From: Planctomycetaceae bacterium
GTDB taxonomy: Bacteria > Planctomycetota > Planctomycetia > Pirellulales > Pirellulaceae
Direction of reading: 5' to 3'
Length of the DNA stretch: 64,000 bases
NCBI GenBank assembly: GCA_020638995.1
Contig: JACKHM010000002.1
Span: 2,170,001 to 2,234,000, forward strand
The notes under the pieces were generated by a model that saw only the letters and a list, made by a program, of their open reading frames with translations, searched no databases and was not told the origin of the DNA. Position 1 is the first letter of the stretch. Each line of letters starts with the position of its first letter. A program made the translations under genes and the position numbers. Positions 16,214 to 23,949 of this stretch are shown one piece after another.

Positions 16214-17164
16214 ATGATTCAAGCAGTATGCCAGCATGAGAACCGATCGAAGCACGGTAAGGACCGGAACGGCAACCAGCGGTACAAGTGCCGTCGATGC
16301 GGCGTTACGTTCCTCAGTGAAGATAATCGGCCACTTGGCGATATGCGTTTACCGATCGACAAGGCAGTAATGGTCTTGAAGATGCTGCTCGAAGGCATGT
16401 CGATCCGAGCCTGTGAACGGATCACGGGCGTCAAACGAGACACGATCTGCGATTTGGTGTTGCACGTCGGCGGCAACTGTGACCGCTTCCTAGAAGCCAA
16501 CGTGAAGGGCGTACAGGCCAAGTTCATTGAAGTCGATGAGATTTGGGACTTTGTTCTATGCAAACAAAAGACGAAGGAAGCTCGCGGACGCACGGGAGAC
16601 GTTGGCGACTCGTGGACATGGTTGGCAATCGATGCTGAAAGCAAGATGATCCTTGCCCATCACGTAGGACAGCGTGGAGAATCAGACTGCAAGAAGTTCC
16701 TTAGCCGCGTAAATGACGCCACAGTAGGACGCTGCCAAGTCACTTCGGACGGCTTGTCGACTTACACAAACAATGTTCCGTTCACGTTCGGATCTCGTTG
16801 CTCGTTCGCGCAACTGATCAAGAACTACAAGTCGAGCCAGAGCGAAACTCGATACAGCCCCGCAACGATAACCTCAATCGAGAAGAAACCACGATTCGGG
16901 AATCCTGACAATGCCCACATTTCGACCAGCTACAGCGAACGGCTGAACCTTAGCGTCCGAATGCACGTTCGCCGGTTCACGCGGCTAACGAATGCTCACA
17001 GCAAGTCAGCAACTCATCATGCCGCAATGGTTGCGATCTTCGTGGCGTGGTACAACTTCTGTCGCAAGCACGAGACAGTGAAGGGCACGCCAGCGATGGC
17101 GGCTGGGTTGGCAGAACAGAAGTGGTCGATCAATGAACTGCTTACGAACATCGCCATTTCATAG
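16214..17164 (+). CDS. IS1-like transposase (single ORF)
   Basis: This 316-residue transposase has an N-terminal zinc-ribbon (CQHENRSKHGKDRNGNQRYK, then CRRCGVTF) and a helix-turn-helix (LEGMSIRACERITGVKRDTI). The DDE catalytic core has FIEVDEIWDFV (first D), CQVTSDGLSTY (second D) and SYSERLNLSVRMHVRRFTRL (glutamate with the R/H-rich IS1 signature). It ends WYNFCRKHETVKGTPAMAAG. Classical IS1 splits this into insA and insB joined by frameshifting, whereas here it is one frame. Proteins of this type are usually annotated IS1 family. The 8-bp duplication fits either IS1 or the related IS1595 family. It is the only transposase in the element and so the likely mover. Confidence 0.9.
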   Translation: MIQAVCQHENRSKHGKDRNGNQRYKCRRCGVTFLSEDNRPLGDMRLPIDKAVMVLKMLLEGMSIRACERITGVKRDTICDLVLHVGGNCDRFLEANVKGVQAKFIEVDEIWDFVLCKQKTKEARGRTGDVGDSWTWLAIDAESKMILAHHVGQRGESDCKKFLSRVNDATVGRCQVTSDGLSTYTNNVPFTFGSRCSFAQLIKNYKSSQSETRYSPATITSIEKKPRFGNPDNAHISTSYSERLNLSVRMHVRRFTRLTNAHSKSATHHAAMVAIFVAWYNFCRKHETVKGTPAMAAGLAEQKWSINELLTNIAIS

Positions 17165-17175
17165 AGTATGTCATG

Positions 17176-17376
17176 CTACTTAATCTCTTCTACTGTATCT
17201 GTCCTCTCGTGCTCTACGGTTCTTTGCGATTCAATTATGCTTGGGTAGTATACTCGTGACATTGCTTCAGCGAAGCGGCTCGGAAATGAAACTGGCTCAT
17301 TTCTCGACAAGTCCGACGTGACCAATACTATCCGAGATAACTTCTTTCGCTTCTCAGCCATTGAATTCGCCTCCAT
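17176..17376 (-). CDS. Cargo: 66-residue protein of unknown function
   Basis: This small charged protein (MEANSMAEKRKKLSRIVLVT...) has a basic N-terminal third, an FPSRFAEAMSRVYYPSI segment and an acidic tail. It has no membrane helix or known motif. Its start lies inside the last codons of the preceding two-TM GAF-like gene (23-base overlap), a strong sign of coupled translation and shared function. Function unknown. Confidence 0.6.
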   Translation of the reverse strand: MEANSMAEKRKKLSRIVLVTSDLSRNEPVSFPSRFAEAMSRVYYPSIIESQRTVEHERTDTVEEIK

Positions 17377-18193
17377 GAACTTCCAAAAGGTCCGGATAAA
17401 CGGTACCTAAAAAATCAGAAAATGCTTTTATTGCTAAAGTGTGTCCTGCGTGTAATGCTGCTGGCACATCAGATGATACGAACAAAATACCAAGCATCAC
17501 CTTTGCGTCGTTTTCCCATCCATTAATCGGAGAGATCATTAACGATCTAACGTCTCCTAAGGTGTCGCTTTTGCCGCCGCACCATCTCGGGTCATCAACC
17601 ATTTTCTGTATATCGTCGATGATAATAACGCCCTGGTTCTCATACTGAAGAAGTGCGTGCGCAATTCCTTTGTCTGCTGGAATAGGTTGGCTATTTTCTT
17701 TTCGAGACTCATGCATCCTGTCTGATCGAGCCACAGTAGAGTATTGGTTCTGCTCATTAACCCTCTCGGCAAGGCGAATCGCGCAACAAGTAGTTTTTCC
17801 TTGAACTCGATTCCGAAAAAAGCCTGCAATCCTTTGTGCTGTATTAACATGAAAGGAATCAAGACGCTCTCGGTATTTGTCATCTCCGTCAGAGGTAAGA
17901 ATCCTTGCGATTTCATCCCGGCTATGGTGAAAGAACGCGTGCAGTGACTGGTCTGAGTAGAAACGCTGAAGTCTAAAGTGTCGTACAGTAAACAGCCACG
18001 CAACGAAAAAAGCTCCAGCGACTATTGCAACAATCGATACTGACGGGTGAACAAAGATGAATGTAGCGACTGCTGCGCCGACGTCGGCAATAATAGAAAC
18101 TACAATTCCCTGTATCCTGAAGAACCATCCAAAACCTCGCTTCCATTCGTCGGCAGGGTCGACCGTTTTAAAATGTTGCAATGGTTGCCCCAT
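17354..18193 (-). CDS. Cargo: two-TM protein with GAF-like sensor domain
   Basis: This 279-residue protein has two membrane helices at ~25-50 (IQGIVVSIIADVGAAVATFI) and ~52-72 (VSIVAIVAGAFFVAWLFTV). A cytoplasmic helix (YSDQSLHAFFHHSRDEIARI) and a ~150-residue domain follow. That domain has a GAF-like end: DVRSLMISPI, then KVMLGILFVSSDVPAALHAG and AIKAFSDFLGTVYP. GAF domains bind small ligands such as nucleotides, haem or 2-oxoacids. No output kinase or cyclase is fused, so it may signal through the small partner at 17176-17376. The GAF call is by pattern and is moderate. Confidence 0.6.
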   Translation of the reverse strand: MGQPLQHFKTVDPADEWKRGFGWFFRIQGIVVSIIADVGAAVATFIFVHPSVSIVAIVAGAFFVAWLFTVRHFRLQRFYSDQSLHAFFHHSRDEIARILTSDGDDKYRERLDSFHVNTAQRIAGFFRNRVQGKTTCCAIRLAERVNEQNQYSTVARSDRMHESRKENSQPIPADKGIAHALLQYENQGVIIIDDIQKMVDDPRWCGGKSDTLGDVRSLMISPINGWENDAKVMLGILFVSSDVPAALHAGHTLAIKAFSDFLGTVYPDLLEVHGGEFNG

Positions 18194-18203
18194 GTGCGCA
18201 TCA

Positions 18204-18338
18204 TCACAATTTGATTGAAATCAGGATGTTTGGCAAGATTATAGCTATGAGGATGGGGTATGCAAGCATTAGCCTGCCGGTTAACTGTCCACGTCGCCCC
18301 TCTAAATCCCTCCCGATTGCCTTCGCCAGCGTAGTGCG
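18204..18338 (-). other. In-frame continuation after the TGA of the next gene
   Basis: The 44 codons after the stop at 18339-18341 stay open in the same frame. They encode a basic stretch (LAKAIGRDLEGRRGQLTGRL) and a clean membrane helix (MLAYPILIAIILPNILISI) before TGA. It could be the remains of a longer three-TM protein, a 21-residue peptide from the internal ATG, or a readthrough extension. There is no good independent start for the whole segment. Confidence 0.3.
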
Positions 18339-18536
18339 TCACCTTTGCTTTTGTTGAATCCAGTGTGCCAACGCCACGACTGCGATCGTCAGCATAGTCA
18401 GCGCGATACCGCGAGCGACAGCCGTCATTCCGTGGGGCCTATGGTGGTTGGCGACCACCGCCAGGAGTACGACACTCAGCAGGATTTCCTTGGTCCCAAG
18501 CTGCCATAGCTTCGGCTTGTCGGGATGGGTTGTCAT
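18339..18536 (-). CDS. Cargo: 65-residue two-TM membrane protein
   Basis: It starts at the ATG at 18536, which overlaps the stop of the NPY-motif gene (ATGA). The product begins MTTHPDKPKLWQLGTKEILL and has two predicted membrane helices (LLSVVLLAVVANHH and RGIALTMLTIAVVALAHWI), ending QQKQR. No family is recognised. Coupling to the NPY-motif protein suggests they work together at the membrane. Confidence 0.6.
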   Translation of the reverse strand: MTTHPDKPKLWQLGTKEILLSVVLLAVVANHHRPHGMTAVARGIALTMLTIAVVALAHWIQQKQR

Positions 18537-18706
18537 TGGTCGATGCCGAGTATCCAAGGAATGGAGTGCAGGTAGATAAATAACAGCAAGATGCCAATCG
18601 CGATGATTACCAGTGACCATCCGAGTCCAAGTGGCGGTTGCGAATTGTCAGTATACGATGGACTCTCGTATGGATTGTCGTTCGCCTTGTCTCGCTTGCT
18701 GTCCAT
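18533..18706 (-). CDS. Cargo: 57-residue NPY-motif membrane protein
   Basis: The ATG at 18706 opens a 57-residue protein, MDSKRDKANDNPYESPSYTD, followed by one hydrophobic helix (GWSLVIIAIGILLLFIYLHS) and IPWILGIDQ. The DNPYESP stretch near the N-terminus followed by one or more membrane helices is typical of many small planctomycete proteins of unknown role. It is therefore likely that this cargo was assembled in a planctomycete host. Its TGA overlaps the ATG of the next gene by four bases. Confidence 0.75.
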   Translation of the reverse strand: MDSKRDKANDNPYESPSYTDNSQPPLGLGWSLVIIAIGILLLFIYLHSIPWILGIDQ

Positions 18707-18775
18707 GCCGCCATTGTATCAACTGTCCACTGGGGATTGCGAATTTACCGTGCCGTCACTTCCCCAGGGATTCAC

Positions 18776-18804
18776 GCCGTGTGTGGTTCTACGGGGACAG
18801 CACC
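18776..18804 (-). repeat. Right terminal inverted repeat
   Basis: On the minus strand from 18804: GGTGCTGTCCC, CGTAG, AACCACACACGGC. It mirrors 13365-13393 at 26 of 29 positions. Confidence 0.93.
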
Positions 18805-18812
18805 CAGTGCCG
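18805..18812. repeat. Target-site duplication, right copy
   Basis: CAGTGCCG directly after the right inverted repeat, identical to 13357-13364. Confidence 0.93.
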
Positions 18813-19400
18813 GGTATACTGGAACGATTTTCGGTCGGTGCAGTGTATGTCTCGCCTGTGATGTTTCGTGAACCAACTCCCGCATTAGAAGCTTTGCGCT
18901 ACGCGATTCAGTCGCTCGGCGTGCCGCTCAGCGAATTGGACGCAAGCGTGGGGCTCAAAGGCGGCGGGGACGTCGAACTGGAAATCCTACATCCTCCTGC
19001 CCGAGGCGTGATCGGCAGCGACAACGCAAATAGCATCGTGCTCCGAATCGGCTATCAAGGCCACACAATTCTGCTGCCAGGAGACCTGGAAACACCCGGA
19101 CTAGAAGACGTCACCGCCGAAGTACCATTGGACTGTTCGATTGTGATGGCTCCCCACCACGGATCGCTGCGAAGCGATCCCTTGGGATTCTCGGCATGGT
19201 CGACTCCGGAGCACGTCGTCATCAGTGGCGGGGCTGGACGAGACTTGGACGTCGTGCGATGGGCCTACGAATACGGTGGAGCGACGGTAAGTCATACGGC
19301 GGTTGCCGGAGCGATACGATTCGAAGTGTCCTCTGCGGGAATTTCTACGATGCGGCATCGCGATTCACCCGCGCAGGACAAAGCCAAAGAAGGCCAATAG
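18805..19400 (+). pseudogene. comEC: comEC, 3' fragment (C-terminal 195 residues)
   Basis: From 18813 the sequence encodes GILERFSVGAVYVSPVMF and the rest of the ComEC metallo-beta-lactamase domain: NANSIVLRIGYQGHTILLPG, DLETPGLEDV, and the metal-binding MAPHHGSLRSD. It is in the frame that continues the 5' fragment after codon 647, for a total of 842 residues. No start codon or ribosome-binding site suggests independent translation; the open frame upstream of 18805 is transposon sequence. The coding potential is otherwise undamaged, so the insertion looks recent. Its end overlaps the convergent zinc-ribbon gene by 36 bases. Confidence 0.93.
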
Positions 19401-19748
19401 TCCAACCAGTATTAGCACAACGCTCACAATCACCAGAATAACACGATTATTGAGTTCTTCCCGTTCGAGTTCCGCTTCTTTCTCGATACCAGTTCCGTGA
19501 TCAAAGCCGCACCCGGCGCACAGCCGAAAGAACCGCGGCGTGAAAGGTTCGTCACACGTCGAACAAAGGAGCAGGACATCCATTTCCTCTGCCGCTTCTG
19601 CTGAATCCTCGGCCTCATCAAAGTCGGCTAGTCGAAAGTCTGTACCTCGGGCCGAACAAACAGAGCACTGCGTCTCGCGTCTCGCCTCGCACTTCGGGCA
19701 CACGGGCCAAGCCGTCCAATTCCCGATGTTCGCGTTAATCAAGTTCAA
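19365..19748 (-). CDS. Zinc-ribbon protein with C-terminal membrane anchor
   Basis: This 127-residue protein has three cysteine pairs: CPKCEARRETQCSVC near the N-terminus, then CSTCDEPFTPRFFRLCAGCG. Together they form one or two zinc ribbons, separated by an acidic linker (DEAEDSAEAAEEMD). A charged helix and one hydrophobic segment (VILVIVSVVLILVGLLAFFG) close the protein. It is presumably anchored in the inner membrane with the ribbons in the cytoplasm. Function unknown. It is convergent with comEC and divergent from the hydrolase gene at 19852. Confidence 0.75.
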   Translation of the reverse strand: MNLINANIGNWTAWPVCPKCEARRETQCSVCSARGTDFRLADFDEAEDSAEAAEEMDVLLLCSTCDEPFTPRFFRLCAGCGFDHGTGIEKEAELEREELNNRVILVIVSVVLILVGLLAFFGFVLRG

Positions 19749-19851
19749 CTCCTTAGTCCAAGCGAGAATGTGGCATCTCGTTTCCGCTTCACATACACTA
19801 ACGTCTCGATTTCCGCAGTACAGCCCTCATCACACATACCGAGGTCCGACC

Positions 19852-22068
19852 ATGTTGCTTCGTCTCGTTTCGCGGTTCAGCAAACTTCCGCAAATGTCAG
19901 CACTCGAATCTTTGCTTCTTCTCGTCGTGGCCACCAGCGTCAGTTTGGCCGAGGCACCCCGCGTCTTGCCCAAGGGGCAACTTCCCAACGATAGTCGTCT
20001 CGAACCGCTCAAAGATTTGAACGGTTACTTTCCGTTTACACCGACCACATCGAAAGAAGCATGGGAGCCCCGAGTCGAGCAAATCCGAAGACAGATCCTG
20101 GTCGCGAACGGGCTTTGGCCGATGCCAACCAAGACACCACTCAACGCAGTGGTTCACGGCGCCATCGACATGGGCGACTACACGGTGGAGAAGGTTTACT
20201 TTGAGAGTATGCCCGGTTTTTATGTCACGGGCAGTCTTTATCGGCCGAAGGGCAAGAGTGGCAAGCTTCCCGGAGTGCTTTGTCCGCACGGACATTGGGC
20301 GAATGGCCGGTTCTACCAGAACTCACCTGCTGCGGTTCAAAGGGAAATCGAGTCCGGTGCCGAACAATTCGAGACCAACGGAATCAGCCCGTTGCAAGCT
20401 CGTTGTGTGCATCTCGCGAAACTTGGTTGTGTCGTTTTTCACTACGACATGATTGGCTATGCGGATAACACACAGATCTCGTTTGAGATCGCTCACCGCT
20501 TTGCCAAGCAAAGACCGGAGATGAACTCCTCCGAGAATTGGGGATTGTTCAGTCCTCAAGCAGAGTCGAATTTGCAAAGCGTGATGGGATTGCAAACTTA
20601 CAACTCGATTCGTGCATTGGATTTTCTTTGTGAGCTGTCCGACGTTGATGCAAGTCGTCTGGCGGTCACGGGAGCCAGCGGCGGCGGGACACAAACGATG
20701 ATTCTCGGCGCGATCGATCCGCGAGTCGCAGTCAGCTTCCCCTGTGTGATGGTATCGACCGCGATGCAAGGCGGCTGCACTTGCGAGAACGCTTGCAACC
20801 TCCGAATCGGAACAGGCAACGTCGAATTTGCCGCGTTATTCGCTCCCAAACCACAGGGCCTGACCGCCGCTGATGACTGGACCGTAGAACTTGCCAAGAA
20901 GGGCTTCCCCGAGCTTGGCATCCAGTACACCGTGCTGGAAGGATGGGGCAACCTTTTTCTATTGAATCGCACAGAATTCAAACACAACTACAACTCGGTC
21001 GCGCGACATGCGATGTACAACTTCTTCAACAAACACCTGAAACTTGGCGTCAAAGAACCGATCAAAGAAGAGCCAATTGAGTTGTTATCGGAAGAACAAA
21101 TGACCGTTTGGAACGACCAACATCCAAAGCCCGATGGTGGTGCTGAGTTTGAACGGAAATTACTTCAGTTTTGGCACCGCGACATCGCCGAGCAACTTCT
21201 TCATTTCGATAGTTCAAAATCACAAGCGGAACACAGCGAACTCATCGCGGGTGGCGTCGACATCGTCATTGGACGCCGCCTTTCCAATGCAGATGAGATT
21301 GAAGAAGAAAACTTGCGTGAATTCGATCGAGGCAACTACGCGGAAATCCATGCTCTCGTACGCAACACGACACATCGCGAGGAATTGCCAGCCGTATTCC
21401 TGCACCCCCACGACTGGAATGCGCGCGTCGTGATCTGGCTCAACAAGCACGGCAAAGCTGGATTATTTACCGAAGACGGTTCGCTCACGCCTGCAGTGAA
21501 ACAGTTGGTTGAAGCTGGCAACACGGTAATCGGTGTCGATCTGCTGTATCAAGGCGAATTCCTGGCAGATGGCACGCCGCTCAAATCCACGCGGCGCGTC
21601 GAGAACCCGCGTGAAGCTGCCTGTTACACGTTTGGTTATAACCACACAGTGTTCGCCAAACGAGTTCACGACGTACTTACGATGATTTCTTTCGCAAAAC
21701 ACCACGAGCTCAAGCCGAAACAGATTGACCTTGTCGGTCTCGCAGGTGCAGGCCATTGGGCAGCGGCAGCAGCCGCCCAAGCGAACAGCGAGTTACATGC
21801 TGTTGCAGTTGATACACAAGTCTTCCGCTTCGCAGGCGTCAAGGACATCCACTCACCAGACTTCCTGCCAGGAGGCGCCAAATACGGAGATTTGCCTGGC
21901 ATGTTGTCTCTCGCCGCCCCCACGCCTCTCTGGTTATACGAAGAATCGGCGCTGCCGATGCTCAACCTCCTGGGGTCCTACGCGGCACAAAATGCCCAAG
22001 ATCGCATTCACCAAAGCAAAAGCCCCGACGCGTCTGCCGCCGTTGAGTGGCTGTTGAGCATCCATTGA
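19852..22068 (+). CDS. Exported acetyl-xylan-esterase-like alpha/beta hydrolase
   Basis: The ATG at 19852 gives 738 residues with a signal peptide (MSALESLLLLVVATSVSLAEA); the upstream extension of the open frame overlaps the divergent gene and is not used. Residues ~60-400 form an alpha/beta hydrolase of the acetyl-xylan-esterase/dienelactone-hydrolase type (CPHGHWANGRF, FHYDMIGYADNTQ). The nucleophile elbow is TGASGGGTQT and a likely catalytic histidine lies in the LFLLNRTEFKHNYN region. The C-terminal ~300 residues resemble a second, degenerate hydrolase domain (AVFLHPHDWNARVVIWLNKH ... VGLAGAGHWAAAAAAQ). Such two-domain proteins occur in planctomycete polysaccharide utilisation. A sulfatase gene lies convergent downstream, which fits sulfated or acetylated polysaccharides. 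Confidence 0.8.
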   Translation: MLLRLVSRFSKLPQMSALESLLLLVVATSVSLAEAPRVLPKGQLPNDSRLEPLKDLNGYFPFTPTTSKEAWEPRVEQIRRQILVANGLWPMPTKTPLNAVVHGAIDMGDYTVEKVYFESMPGFYVTGSLYRPKGKSGKLPGVLCPHGHWANGRFYQNSPAAVQREIESGAEQFETNGISPLQARCVHLAKLGCVVFHYDMIGYADNTQISFEIAHRFAKQRPEMNSSENWGLFSPQAESNLQSVMGLQTYNSIRALDFLCELSDVDASRLAVTGASGGGTQTMILGAIDPRVAVSFPCVMVSTAMQGGCTCENACNLRIGTGNVEFAALFAPKPQGLTAADDWTVELAKKGFPELGIQYTVLEGWGNLFLLNRTEFKHNYNSVARHAMYNFFNKHLKLGVKEPIKEEPIELLSEEQMTVWNDQHPKPDGGAEFERKLLQFWHRDIAEQLLHFDSSKSQAEHSELIAGGVDIVIGRRLSNADEIEEENLREFDRGNYAEIHALVRNTTHREELPAVFLHPHDWNARVVIWLNKHGKAGLFTEDGSLTPAVKQLVEAGNTVIGVDLLYQGEFLADGTPLKSTRRVENPREAACYTFGYNHTVFAKRVHDVLTMISFAKHHELKPKQIDLVGLAGAGHWAAAAAAQANSELHAVAVDTQVFRFAGVKDIHSPDFLPGGAKYGDLPGMLSLAAPTPLWLYEESALPMLNLLGSYAAQNAQDRIHQSKSPDASAAVEWLLSIH

Positions 22069-22158
22069 ACCAACGACCTAATGCGGCGTTACAGCGAATA
22101 GCTAGGTTACCACTGGCTCTGCTATCGACGCTGAGAATCCATTGATCTGGTTTCATGA

Positions 22159-23697
22159 TCAAGGAGCGCGATCCTTCTTGTTACGCTTCTTTTTCGGTCG
22201 TACGGAGGGGACTTTCGGGCTTTCGTACGATCCGGTACCGCTGATCGACCAAGCGATATCGGCTTTGACTCGCGGCAGATCCGCGAAAATGTCGTTGTTC
22301 TTCGCCGCGTAGTCTCGGAGGTGACTGGCTAATTCTTGTACGATCTCGCGATAGCCTGCGTGCTCGAAAAAGTTCGTGACTTCATCCGGATCGCGTTCCA
22401 AATCGAACAGCCAAGGCGGATCAACTGGCGAGTAGACCAACTTGTACCGATCCGTCATCACGCTCAACCAGCCTTGTTGCTGGCCTGTCCCGCGCACAAA
22501 CGCGACATCCTTCCACGCAGGCGGTGCCTTGCCCGTCGTGAACAGCTCCGAAGCGTCTCGCCCTTCCTCACGGCCCACGGTTTCGTAGCCCATCATCGGC
22601 AATACGGAAGGCAGGAAGTCAACGCTCGTCAACGCTTCGTTGATGACGGTCCCTGGCTTTACCTTGCCAGGAAAGTGCACCAAAAACGCGACGCGCGTCG
22701 ACGCTTCGTAGGGTACACCTTTGTTTTGGCGATGGTGCTCGCCCCGCAAGTCACCATGATCCGACGTGAAGACGATAATCGTGTGATCCAATACACCGTT
22801 CGTACGAAGTGACTGAATGATCTTGCCGACGTTATCGTCGATGCACTTCACCATGCCGTAATACTTTGACTGATTGAACCCACCTTGCTGTTTCTGGCCC
22901 CAACTTGGTAAGCCATCATCTGGTTTTTTGGCCGATGGCGGCTGCGTGTAAGTCTGTTCGGCATACATCGTGTCATAAGGTGCCCGGACGGTATCGGGAC
23001 CATGTGGATCAGGAATGCTAACCATATAACAGAACGGCTTGCCTTTATTGGCCTCAATGAACTCCACGGTTTTGTCGCAGAGGAAGTCAGTGGTAAAGTT
23101 CTTTTCGGTGGCACCTTCGATGGAGTATGAAGGGTTTCCCTGTTTGTCGCGGCTCGCGACGCGAGGGCCGTCGGGCGTGTCCTCCAACTGCTTCCAATGC
23201 CCGCGATTGAACATGTAGCGATTGTCCTCGAAACCGAACTTTCGCTTGGGGCCCCACTGCGGCTTGCCGGATCCGTCCAAGTGCCATTTTCCTGCATAGC
23301 CCGTCGCGTAACCTTGCCGTTTGAGAATCTCGGCGAACGTGACCACATCATCACGCATCGGAACATCGTTCACCACGACATCTGTGTTTTGAGGATACTG
23401 GCCAGACACGAGCGCAGCTCGCGAAGACGAGCATACAGGCGTGGTTGCATAAAAACTCGTGCAGATCGCACCATTCTTGGCGATCCAATCGATATTAGGC
23501 GTTTCGACGACCGACTTGCCCCACATCAACGCTTGCGACTCGGGAAGCAACTCGCGATAGCACCCCAACGTCCGGAAATTATGCTCATCGGTCATAATGA
23601 CAAGCAAGTTGTATGGTGTGGCGATTGCAAACTTGGGGGTTCCGACCGCAAAAACAATGCACAACACGGCACAAAACAACAAACGGAAACGATACAT
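22159..23697 (-). CDS. Secreted sulfatase
   Basis: This 512-residue type I sulfatase has a signal peptide (FRLLFCAVLCIVFAVGTPKF AIA). The metal site is LLVIMTDEHNFRTLG, the maturation motif is TTPVCSSSRAALVSGQ, and GYATGYAGKWHLDG and FTSDHGDLRGEH supply the remaining active-site residues. The cysteine would be converted to formylglycine; the usual form is C-x-P-S-R, and here the third residue is serine. The C-terminus is lysine- and arginine-rich. Substrate unknown. Planctomycetes hydrolyse sulfated algal polysaccharides with such enzymes, and the neighbouring esterase-like gene is consistent with that. Confidence 0.9.
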   Translation of the reverse strand: MYRFRLLFCAVLCIVFAVGTPKFAIATPYNLLVIMTDEHNFRTLGCYRELLPESQALMWGKSVVETPNIDWIAKNGAICTSFYATTPVCSSSRAALVSGQYPQNTDVVVNDVPMRDDVVTFAEILKRQGYATGYAGKWHLDGSGKPQWGPKRKFGFEDNRYMFNRGHWKQLEDTPDGPRVASRDKQGNPSYSIEGATEKNFTTDFLCDKTVEFIEANKGKPFCYMVSIPDPHGPDTVRAPYDTMYAEQTYTQPPSAKKPDDGLPSWGQKQQGGFNQSKYYGMVKCIDDNVGKIIQSLRTNGVLDHTIIVFTSDHGDLRGEHHRQNKGVPYEASTRVAFLVHFPGKVKPGTVINEALTSVDFLPSVLPMMGYETVGREEGRDASELFTTGKAPPAWKDVAFVRGTGQQQGWLSVMTDRYKLVYSPVDPPWLFDLERDPDEVTNFFEHAGYREIVQELASHLRDYAAKNNDIFADLPRVKADIAWSISGTGSYESPKVPSVRPKKKRNKKDRAP

Positions 23698-23726
23698 ATC
23701 ACAACCCCTTAGGTTTTGATGTGGCC

Positions 23727-23743
23727 GTCACTTTCCAAGCGAC
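23727..23743. repeat. Hairpin of a dispersed intergenic repeat, copy 1
   Basis: GTCACTT, TCC, AAGCGAC within TGGCCGTCACTTTCCAAG (from 23722), an 18-bp match to 36951-36968. A further palindrome, CACTCG, G, CGAGTG, is at 23812-23824 in the same gap. Both sit between the sulfatase and NHL genes. Confidence 0.55.
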
Positions 23744-23949
23744 AAGCCGTAGGCATTTGGACTTTGAAGTAGGCACCTTGCCATTCGCAGAGCGGTCACT
23801 CTCCGACTCTTCACTCGGCGAGTGATCACCAAACTCCAACAACCTCTTCAACTTCGATCCGCGCAAAACTCTGTAGCCTCGTAGCGTGAACGGTGCCTGC
23901 CACAGGCGACTGCGATTTGGGGGGGGCACAGCTCAACCTGCACTTTGTT

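Larger units (their letters stand above)
13365..18804. mobile_element. 5,440-bp IS1-related transposon with cargo, inserted in comEC
   Basis: Both ends can be read directly. The left end (13365 onward) starts GGTGCTGTCCC, then GCTAT, then AACCACACACGGC. The right end, read on the minus strand from 18804, starts GGTGCTGTCCC, then CGTAG, then AACCACACACGGC, so 26 of 29 positions match. The host octamer CAGTGCCG is present on both sides (13357-13364 and 18805-18812), as expected for 8-bp target duplication. Joining 13364 to 18813 restores the comEC frame exactly. One transposase gene of IS1/IS1595 type (16214-17164) lies in the middle, with about 2.8 kb of cargo to its left and 1.6 kb to its right. 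No second pair of ends flanks the transposase itself. Confidence 0.93.

Noticed and set aside
16214..17164. A small IS nested inside a larger island
   Set aside because: I found no copy of the terminal repeat or other inverted repeat flanking the transposase itself; the only matching ends are the outer ones with the 8-bp duplication.
18100..18342. An 80-residue frame starting at a GTG overlapping a TGA
   Set aside because: Despite the GTGA overlap, its product is not protein-like and it runs into the GAF-like gene in another frame; the same-frame membrane helix at 18204-18338 is more credible.
18591..19400. An independent ~269-residue gene
   Set aside because: Its first ~70 codons are transposon sequence antisense to the NPY-motif gene; the rest is the displaced end of comEC.
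19540..19851. Upstream 104 codons of the acetyl-xylan-esterase-like frame
   Set aside because: They are antisense to the zinc-ribbon gene, and the signal peptide begins shortly after the ATG at 19852.
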